Below are positions 58,609-64,000 of a DNA stretch of 64,000 bases, one piece after another. Every line of letters begins with the position of its first letter. Position 1 is the first letter of the stretch. A program made the position numbers and the translations under genes. The DNA is from Clostridium thailandense (GTDB taxonomy: Bacteria > Bacillota > Clostridia > Clostridiales > Clostridiaceae), in NCBI RefSeq assembly GCF_019207025.1, contig NZ_JAEEGC010000052.1:28126-92125 (forward strand), given 5' to 3'. The notes below the pieces were generated by a model. The model saw only the letters and a program-made list of their open reading frames with translations. It was not told where the DNA came from and searched no databases.

Positions 58609-58875
58609 TTAATCCTTTAATAATTTTGAGAGTAAACCTATTATCTCGTCTACTTTCTCATCACCATTATCACTAAGAAAAGCATCTTTTACACAATGAT
58701 TAAGATGCTGCTTTAATATTAGCAAGTTAGCTTTTTTCAATAATGACTGAGCTGCTACCATCTGATTGGATATATCAATACAGTACCTTCCTTCCTCAAT
58801 CATCTTTATTATACCTTCTATTTGGCCTTTTGAGGTTTTTAAAGCTTGTATTGCCTTTCTTTTTTCTTCGTTCAT
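58609..58875 (-). CDS. CsoR/RcnR-family metal- or sulfide-responsive repressor
   Basis: 88 residues, start behind GGAGGAGGTGG. The copper-site triad C32, H57, C61 has the same spacing as CsoR (25 and 4 residues). The all-helical fold has KRKAIQALKTSKGQIEGIIK at the DNA-binding helix. A G/C-rich inverted repeat lies over its ribosome site and leader. No copper exporter is next to it, so either it regulates itself and distant genes or it is a persulfide sensor such as CstR, which lacks the His. The His here favours copper. Confidence 0.85.
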   Translation of the reverse strand: MNEEKRKAIQALKTSKGQIEGIIKMIEEGRYCIDISNQMVAAQSLLKKANLLILKQHLNHCVKDAFLSDNGDEKVDEIIGLLSKLLKD

Positions 58876-58887
58876 ATTCCACCTCCT

Positions 58888-58904
58888 CCCCCTCTCCCAG
58901 GGGG
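58888..58904. promoter_or_regulatory. CsoR-type operator
   Basis: CCCCCTCTCCCAGGGGG, the only G/C-rich run in this AT-rich region, overlapping the leader of the CsoR-type gene. CsoR operators characteristically carry G tracts in inverted repeats. Confidence 0.65.
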
Positions 58905-59011
58905 TGCATCTAAATTATAAATCATTCTTTAATTTATTTCAATAGTATAAGTTAGAAAATTCCAATAGTCAAATATATTTGACTTACAAAATTCATTGAG
59001 AAATTTTATCC

Positions 59012-59149
59012 GATACAGTTGCACTCTCAGTTGGATATAATGCCGAAAATTCACTTTATGAAGAGTTAAAATTTGAACTTAGAGATTTACATCTACTAGG
59101 CAATGCTAGAAAGGTTTTAAATATAATGTATGCAATTTGGGATGCTTAT
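59012..59149 (+). pseudogene. 2,4-dienoyl-CoA reductase/old-yellow-enzyme C-terminal remnant
   Basis: The plus strand reads DTVALSVGYNAENSLYEELK, then LHLLGNARKVLNIMYAIWDA. This is the end of the NADH-binding part of OYE-type FAD/FMN enoate reductases. Only 46 codons remain, and a palindromic-repeat arm begins at the exact end. Confidence 0.75.
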
Positions 59150-59335
59150 CAGGCATATATTACCAAATCCGAAAGCACATATAAAAACTTTTTTATCATT
59201 CTTAGCGAAGTATCTTAGAAAATCTTAGAGACTTTTTACGACCAACTTACCAATGGTAATTGATAAGTTAGTCCGTCTTGAGGTACGAGTTTATAAAAAT
59301 TTCTTAGATTTTCAAAATACTGAACTTGTTTATTT
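59150..59335. repeat. palindromic repeat family copy lacking its left tip, with an extra hairpin at its centre
   Basis: CAGGCATAT, AGCACATATAAAAACTTTTT and GTATCTTAGAAAATCTTAGA follow the left arm of the 3.9-kb copy. GAGGTACGAGTTTATAAA and TTCTTAGATTTTCAAAATAC follow its right arm. Between them sits an additional hairpin GACcAACTTA...TAAGTTaGTC not seen in the other copies. Confidence 0.75.
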
Positions 59336-59392
59336 AAATAGATTTGATCGGGTTACTGTAGAACAGATTGCATAAGTGTAACAGCTCCACTT

Positions 59393-59575
59393 TTATACTT
59401 TCTTTTGCTGTTTTTCTTCATATTTGTCACACTCAGCACCTATGGATTGATAAACAATAACAGATGGAAGCTGTTTTGATTTCACTGAGAACAACTTACA
59501 TCCATATGGAAAAGATACATCCCATGTTACATAAAAGTATATACACTTTCTACAATCTAGTCTTTTTATACTCAT
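59393..59575 (-). CDS. small four-cysteine protein, unknown function
   Basis: About 60 residues: SIKRLDCRKCIYFYVTWDVS, FPYGCKLF and SIGAECDKYEEK. The C-x2-C plus two later Cys suggest a zinc-binding fold. Similar small proteins are common in clostridia and are sometimes annotated as uracil-DNA-glycosylase-like, for which I see no real support. Start chosen at the internal ATG; the site is weak. Confidence 0.6.
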   Translation of the reverse strand: MSIKRLDCRKCIYFYVTWDVSFPYGCKLFSVKSKQLPSVIVYQSIGAECDKYEEKQQKKV

Positions 59576-59605
59576 TTGTTTCTTCACTTTCCTTTAATAT
59601 CTATA

Positions 59606-60721
59606 TTAATTTACACAATCATTTAGTTCCTTAAATATGGATTTTACACCATCTCCCCAATTTTTGTCCTCAGCATATTTTTTACCTATACATAAGAATG
59701 GGTCTTCATCTTTGGAAATATCTTGTGATAAATTAATTACAGTTCTAGCTGCTATACTAGAAGAATCTCTGATGTTGGTGTTATATTCTTTCCAACTGTG
59801 ATATACATTAAATGGGTTATTGGCTATTTTAAACGCATTTTCATTATCGCTAGGTACAAAGCTTTGTTCTTGTCCCGTTATTGAAAAGAGCACAACAGGA
59901 TTTAAATTAAATTCTTTTGCTACAGAAATAATAGTGGAAAAATACGGTTCCTTGGATAAAAGGGATTTATGATTGCCCAAAAAAATTTTTAACTTTTTCT
60001 CATTCACCGGTTTATATCTCATATATTCAGGCAGATGAGCATTGGTATATTTAATTGAATTTGAAGTACTTTTATCAACTTGCAAAATATAACTTTCTTC
60101 TTTAATACTAGCTTTATCTACATTAATGTAAAAATTTCTATTTAATGCATATAAAGGTATAGCAAATATACATATAACTGTCACTGCCAAATGCCTACTA
60201 AGTTTAAACTTACCTAACCAAGTAAGGAAACCAGCTTTAATTATACTAACATTTATATTCTCTTGGCATCCTTTAACTATATTAATATTACTATTTTTAA
60301 CTTCTAACACTTCAGCTGCTTCTTTATTTTTAATATTATCGATCTCTAAATATGAATCAAGTTCTTCTACTTTAATATTGACTTCTATATGCGAGTTAAC
60401 CCAACCTGTTAGCTGATCTCTAAAATTTTTTCTTAAATTTTCATCAACTAAGCAAGTGCTAAAAATATCATAAAGAGTAATTAAACTTTTACTATTTCCA
60501 AGGGTGTTCTTTAAAGTAGCAATTTTAATTGGTGATTTGAAATCTTCTGGTAGACCGTCTAATTTAACATATATAATCTTGTGAATTGTATCCGAAAGTA
60601 TTTGAGCATTTTTTACAGTTGTATTGTCTGGATATTTATTCCTTATATAATTTTTAAGCTTTATTATATCATTATTGTCCAAAATCTTTATGTTCTTTAA
60701 ATGTTCTGTAATATTCTCCAT
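59606..60721 (-). CDS. membrane-anchored lysozyme/glucosaminidase-like protein
   Basis: 371 residues. A 180-residue cytoplasmic-looking N-terminal region, rich in Lys/Asn, contains no known motif. One membrane helix follows (HLAVTVICIFAIPLYAL). The external C-terminal domain has NLNPVVLFSITGQEQSFVPS (catalytic Glu candidate), ANNPFNVYHSWKEYNTNI and CIGKKYAEDKNWGDGVKSIF, resembling muramidase/glucosaminidase or lytic-transglycosylase folds. The ATG is preferred over the GTG nine bases upstream. The long N-terminal part could be a regulator or anchor; the gene follows the hfq terminator. Confidence 0.6.
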   Translation of the reverse strand: MENITEHLKNIKILDNNDIIKLKNYIRNKYPDNTTVKNAQILSDTIHKIIYVKLDGLPEDFKSPIKIATLKNTLGNSKSLITLYDIFSTCLVDENLRKNFRDQLTGWVNSHIEVNIKVEELDSYLEIDNIKNKEAAEVLEVKNSNINIVKGCQENINVSIIKAGFLTWLGKFKLSRHLAVTVICIFAIPLYALNRNFYINVDKASIKEESYILQVDKSTSNSIKYTNAHLPEYMRYKPVNEKKLKIFLGNHKSLLSKEPYFSTIISVAKEFNLNPVVLFSITGQEQSFVPSDNENAFKIANNPFNVYHSWKEYNTNIRDSSSIAARTVINLSQDISKDEDPFLCIGKKYAEDKNWGDGVKSIFKELNDCVN

Positions 60722-60863
60722 AAATTTCACTACCCATTAAACATTTTACATAAATAAACAGTTTAAGTTATATATCGTCTTTTAGGTAAAAAACTTTAGG
60801 ATTGTAAAGGTAATTTTTAATAAGCTATATCTTCTAAAATCTCTATATAATATATAAAAAAAG

Positions 60864-60887
60864 GAGATACAAAATTGATTGTACCTC
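60864..60887 (-). terminator. hfq terminator
   Basis: Stem GAGATACAA / TTGTACCTC (one G-T pair) with TTTTTTT on the minus strand, 140 bp after the hfq stop. Confidence 0.65.
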
Positions 60888-61029
60888 TTTAAAGTATTGG
60901 GCATTAAATTGTATAGGAAAGTAAAAAACTTAGTATGAATTTATTTGTGCTTCTTTATCTAGTAATGACATTCTTTAAAGAAAGAAAATATTATTGTAAA
61001 TACTTTTATACAATTATTATTATAACTCT

Positions 61030-61263
61030 CTACTGTTTACTAACTACTAGTGGTTTTGCAGTTGTAATCGTAGAAATGGCATGTTTATATACCACCATTT
61101 GCTTACCTTCAGAATCTAGTATTACTGTAAAATTGTCAAACCCTTTAACATATCCTTTGAGCGGAAACCCATTTGCTAAATGTATTGTGACCGATACTTT
61201 ATCCTTTCTAGCTGCATTTAGAAATATTTCTTGTAAATTTACTTGTTTTGTTTGTTGATCCAT
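61030..61263 (-). CDS. hfq: RNA chaperone Hfq
   Basis: 77 residues from the ATG lying 9 bases after GGAGG; an ATG six bases earlier is too close. Sm1 motif [20 protein letters not shown], Sm2 motif [10 protein letters not shown] (the Y-K-H-A-I/S signature). It forms hexameric rings that bind A/U-rich RNA. Usual neighbours mutL/miaA are absent; instead a candidate small RNA gene lies 0.35 kb away. Confidence 0.96.
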   Translation of the reverse strand: MDQQTKQVNLQEIFLNAARKDKVSVTIHLANGFPLKGYVKGFDNFTVILDSEGKQMVVYKHAISTITTAKPLVVSKQ

Positions 61264-61369
61264 TCTCATTATCCTCCATGTATTATATATTTACATAATT
61301 ATACTATATAATTAACATTAATTTCTTGAATTTTACTTAAATAATTAAATACAGTTCGATAAAAAAAAT

Positions 61370-61391
61370 AGGTACAAAATCAATTGTACCT
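61370..61391 (-). terminator. minus-strand terminator upstream of hfq
   Basis: Perfect 8-bp stem AGGTACAA / TTGTACCT, then TTTTTTTT on the minus strand. It would end transcripts coming from the COG2509/small-protein side. Confidence 0.65.
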
Positions 61392-61595
61392 TTCAAAGGG
61401 GATATTATTGGAGAATTTAAAATAACTTTAAAATCTATATCAAAAGGAAATAATTATTCTCTATCTTTTATTAATTAATAAATATTTTCTTTTGATACTT
61501 ATTATTATATACTTTTTTTACTTTATTTCAATAATTATCTTTCGACATTTAAAATATGTTAACTTTTTATTTTAAAAATATTCACAATATTCTAA

Positions 61596-61745
61596 TTGAT
61601 TTTTGGTAAACCTCATGCTATAATAAATACAAGAGTAAGACAAGCTTACATCTAATTTAAACAGAAAGAAGGTGAATTGAATTCAAATAGAATTTACTTA
61701 ACCACCAATTAGTGTCATTTAACTGATTGGTGGTTTTAATTTTTT
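61596..61745 (+). ncRNA. candidate small RNA with own promoter and terminator
   Basis: -35 TTGATT (61596-61601), 17 bp, -10 TATAAT (61619-61624). A transcript from about 61631 would run to the terminator AACCACCAAT / ATTGGTGGTT (61700-61735) with TTTAATTTTTT, about 110 bases. Nothing lies downstream on this strand. It contains an 11-codon TTG-initiated frame (61677-61712, MNSNRIYLTTN) behind AGAAGG whose stop lies next to the 5' stem. So it may be a leader-peptide RNA or a trans-acting small RNA; nearness to hfq is suggestive only. Confidence 0.5.
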
Positions 61746-61764
61746 GTTACTATTGTGTATAGCA

Positions 61765-61973
61765 TTATACTAAATCTTTATATCTTAAAGCTGTATTATT
61801 GAATAAGTCACCAGTTAAAACATGTTTTTCTTCTACATTTTTTAAAATAGAAGTTGCGAATGGAATAAATTTTTTTTATCAAAAGGATTATCAGTATAAT
61901 CAACATGTAATTTATTTGTAATTGAAATAATTAAATTTTCACATTTTTCAACATTGGGTTTAGATTCATTCAT
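61765..61973 (-). pseudogene. small hypothetical protein with a homopolymer frameshift
   Basis: ATG at 61973 behind AAGGATG reads MNESKPNVEKCENLIISITN and KLHVDYTDNPFDKK. At a run of eight A (61870-61877 on the complement) the frame is lost. One extra A would restore FIPFATSILKNVEEKHVLTG, DLFNNTALRYKDLV and a stop. Either a pseudogene, a slippage site or a sequencing error. It lies 38 bp after the COG2509 gene, probably in its transcript. Family not recognised. Confidence 0.5.
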
Positions 61974-62010
61974 AACTACATCCTTTATAAATTCATGTAT
62001 TCTAAAAGAA

Positions 62011-63417
62011 TCATTTTTCTTCAGTAATAATCTGTCCCATAAACACTCCCATAACAGATGCCATCATTAATCCTCTTGTCCATCCGCTTGAATCTCCTAG
62101 ACAGTGAATTCCTTTTATATTTGTCTCAAATCTTTGGTCTATATTTATTTTGTTGCTGTAAAACTTTATTTCTGGTCCATATAATAATGTTTCTCTACTT
62201 GCAAATCCTGGTACCACAGTATTCATAGCGTCAATAAAGTTTAAAATATTCATCATTGGTCTATATGGAATCGCAGAAGTAATATCTCCTGCAATGGCAT
62301 CTGGTAGAGTAGGAGTTACATTTGACTGATCTAATTCTTTTTGCCATGTCCTTTTTCCATCTAATATATCTCCATATCGTTGAACTAGTATTTTTCCATT
62401 TCCAAGCATGTTAACTAATCCTGCAACCTGCTTTCCATATTCTATCGGTTGATTAAATGGCTCTGCAAAATTATGAGAACTTAATATTGCTAAATTAGTA
62501 TTATTAGATTTCTTTTCTTTATATGAATGTCCGTTCACTATTGCTAAATTGTTATCATAGTTTTCTTGACTTACAAAACCTCCTGGATTCTGGCAAAAAG
62601 TTCTAACTTTATCCCTAAAAGGTGCCGGATATCCTATAAGTTTTGACTCATAAAGAACATTATTTACCTTTTCCATAACTTCGTTTCTAATTTCAACTCT
62701 TACTCCAATATCTACGGTTCCCGCTGCGTGATTAATATTATGCTTTACGCACATATCTTTAAGCCAGTCTGCTCCTTTTCTTCCTGCAGCTAAAATTACT
62801 TTATTACTATTTATAATTTCCTCATTATTCTTAGTCTTCGAATCTGCTGTCTTTATGCCTTTTATCTCTTCATTATCTATAATTAAATCTTTCACCACTG
62901 TATCAAATTTAATATCCACATTATGATCTAAAAGATAATTTTGTATTTTTAAATATATTTCCTGAGCTTTTTCCGTTCCTAAATGTCTTATAGGGCAATC
63001 TACTAGTTTAAGTCCTGCTTCTATTGCCTTTCTTCTTATTTCTTTAACCTCTTCATTCTTCTCTATTCCCTCTATTTTAGTATCTGCTCCAAATTCAAGA
63101 TAAATTTTATCTGTATAATCAATATACTCCTGAGCTTTGCTTCCTCCAATCAAATTAGGTAATTCTCCGCCTACTTCATAACTCAAAGATAATTTACCAT
63201 CTGAGAATGCACCCGCTCCTGAAAATCCTGTTGTAATGTGGCAATACGGCTTACATGAAACACATTCTTTAGTCTTTTCTTTTGGACAATATCGTTTATC
63301 TATACTTCTTCCTTGTTCAATTATTAAAATCTTTTTATCACATTTTTGTCTTACTAATTCTAAAGCTGTAAAAATTCCTGCTGGACCTGCTCCTACTATT
63401 ATTACATCATAAAACAT
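62011..63417 (-). CDS. FAD-dependent oxidoreductase, COG2509 family
   Basis: 468 residues from the ATG nine bases after GGGGAG. The dinucleotide site is FYDVIIVGAGPAGIFTALEL. A four-Cys insert, CPKEKTKECVSCKPYCHITT, follows, then GFSGAGAFSDGKLSLSYEVG. The C-terminal GDSSGWTRGLMMASVMGVFM is typical of this family of uncharacterised flavoproteins. The Cys set may bind a metal or cluster. A purine riboswitch lies about 290 bp upstream on the same strand, hinting at a link to purine supply. Confidence 0.88.
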   Translation of the reverse strand: MFYDVIIVGAGPAGIFTALELVRQKCDKKILIIEQGRSIDKRYCPKEKTKECVSCKPYCHITTGFSGAGAFSDGKLSLSYEVGGELPNLIGGSKAQEYIDYTDKIYLEFGADTKIEGIEKNEEVKEIRRKAIEAGLKLVDCPIRHLGTEKAQEIYLKIQNYLLDHNVDIKFDTVVKDLIIDNEEIKGIKTADSKTKNNEEIINSNKVILAAGRKGADWLKDMCVKHNINHAAGTVDIGVRVEIRNEVMEKVNNVLYESKLIGYPAPFRDKVRTFCQNPGGFVSQENYDNNLAIVNGHSYKEKKSNNTNLAILSSHNFAEPFNQPIEYGKQVAGLVNMLGNGKILVQRYGDILDGKRTWQKELDQSNVTPTLPDAIAGDITSAIPYRPMMNILNFIDAMNTVVPGFASRETLLYGPEIKFYSNKINIDQRFETNIKGIHCLGDSSGWTRGLMMASVMGVFMGQIITEEK

Positions 63418-63675
63418 AACGTTCATCTCCCCGATCTTTTTATTATTTTTCCCTTTAGCAAGCTATTTACACTATATGTTTTATGTAGACATAAAGTTCC
63501 TTAAATAAGTCTTCATTTGAAAAATTCGTTAGCCAAACTCTATAATTACATTCATCTATTAAATGCAAAAGCATTATTCGTACCATTACGAACAATCATA
63601 TTTACTGCAATTATTTTAAATTTGATTTTTCAATACTAAAATTATAGAAATTTTCAAGGTAAGTCTACATAAAAA

Positions 63676-63694
63676 ACAGATATTGTATAACTGT
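63676..63694 (-). terminator. terminator following the purine riboswitch
   Basis: On the minus strand ACAGtTAT / ATAtCTGT with a short loop and six T. Position just after the aptamer fits transcriptional riboswitch control. Confidence 0.55.
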
Positions 63695-63704
63695 AGCCAC
63701 ACAG

Positions 63705-63777
63705 CACTTATAGCCTACAACTATTTAGGGTAGCTCGGTAGAGACATCTGACCCATATTGTCAGATTTATATAAGTG
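63705..63777 (-). ncRNA. purine riboswitch aptamer (guanine-type)
   Basis: On the minus strand P1 is CACTTATA / TATAAGTG (perfect 8 bp). P2 is CTGAC / GTCAG with loop AATATGG. P3 is AGCTA / TAGTT with loop CCCTAAA. The GG and CC needed for the loop-loop contact are present. The junction has TCTCTACC and GGCTATAAG. The base pairing with the ligand (position 74 of the xpt aptamer) is C, which specifies guanine/hypoxanthine-type ligands. The junction has one change from the usual TTTCTACC. Downstream gene on the strand: COG2509 flavoprotein. Confidence 0.82.
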
Positions 63778-63868
63778 AACGTTTTAAATTGTTTTATTAT
63801 TAAAGTTCTTATCACAACGAAAATTTTAACTTAAATGAACTTAAAAATCAAGAGTTTTTTTAAATTTT

Positions 63869-63898
63869 ATAGATAACCACCCAGACACTTAACTTATA
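63869..63898. repeat. tip fragment of the palindromic repeat family
   Basis: ATAGATAACCACCCAGACAC then TTAACTTATA equals the left tip of the 3.9-kb copy (ATAGATA...CCAGACACTTAACTTATA). Nothing of the body follows. Confidence 0.65.
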
Positions 63899-63969
63899 AA
63901 AAATATTTATTGGTAGCAGTTAACACAAGTTAAATATCTTTTAGAGGACAGAGGACAATTGACATAGGA

Positions 63970-64000
63970 CAGTGAAGGAGGAAAACTCACCTTCACTGTC
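63970..64000. repeat. small hairpin repeat, copy 2 (at window edge)
   Basis: GACAGTGAAGG, loop AGGAAAACTCA-like, CCTTCACTGTC: a perfect 11-bp stem, related to the hairpin at 19443. Preceded by AGAGGACAGAGGACAATTGA. It may extend past the window. Confidence 0.55.

Overview
The window is about 30% G+C, with strong AGGAGG-type ribosome sites, TTG/GTG starts and compact terminators. Its gene content (electron-bifurcating NfnAB, AsrABC sulfite reductase, phosphate butyryltransferase and butyrate kinase, an iron alcohol dehydrogenase, a four-subunit 2-oxoacid:ferredoxin oxidoreductase) points to a strict anaerobe of Clostridium sensu stricto, probably a solvent-forming or acetogenic species. I saw no tRNA, rRNA, CRISPR array or intact transposase.

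Layout. 0-0.25 kb: edge of a SiaB-like kinase gene. 0.45-6.5 kb: a sigma54 activator, an Fe-alcohol dehydrogenase and nfnAB. Both the dehydrogenase and nfnA have -24/-12 promoters with matching upstream activator sites. 6.7-9.9 kb: a VTT membrane protein, a VanRS-like two-component system and a methyltransferase. 10-15.2 kb: decayed metN/M20 genes, a rifamycin phosphotransferase with its TetR regulator and paired operators, and a MarR/GNAT pair. 15.3-19.2 kb: small genes and remnants, including a 66-residue ArfA-like ribosome-rescue factor whose last codons form a transcription terminator. 19.6-23.7 kb: a cytoplasmic chemoreceptor fused to a peptide-binding protein, and a U32 peptidase. 23.8-25.3 kb: a cluster of truncated genes.

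25.4-40.3 kb is one catabolic island bounded by two IclR regulators: ptb, 2-oxoacid:ferredoxin oxidoreductase, UbiX/UbiD-type decarboxylase with its two small partners, buk, an organic-anion MFS transporter and a PanE-like reductase. Three promoters share a 10-bp motif repeated at exactly 20 bp. A plausible reading is import of an organic acid, conversion to acyl-CoA with reduced ferredoxin, and ATP from acyl phosphate. The substrate is not evident.

40.4-45.7 kb: a LicT/PTS/6-phospho-beta-glucosidase operon with cre, RAT site and terminator, then a LysR regulator. 46-54.8 kb: two MocR-type regulators, nitrogenase-like and ABC remnants, asrABC with Crp/Fnr-type operators, hemerythrin and nitrilase. 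55-63.4 kb: a secreted NlpC/P60 protein, MalY-type lyase, soluble chemoreceptor, CsoR repressor, membrane-anchored muramidase-like protein, Hfq, a candidate small RNA and a COG2509 flavoprotein preceded by a purine riboswitch.

A family of long imperfect palindromes (full length about 240-260 bp, ends ATAGATA...TATCTAT) is scattered through the window. One copy sits between the activator sites and the sigma54 promoter of nfnA. Removing it restores almost exactly the spacing seen at the dehydrogenase promoter, which is good evidence that the element moved.
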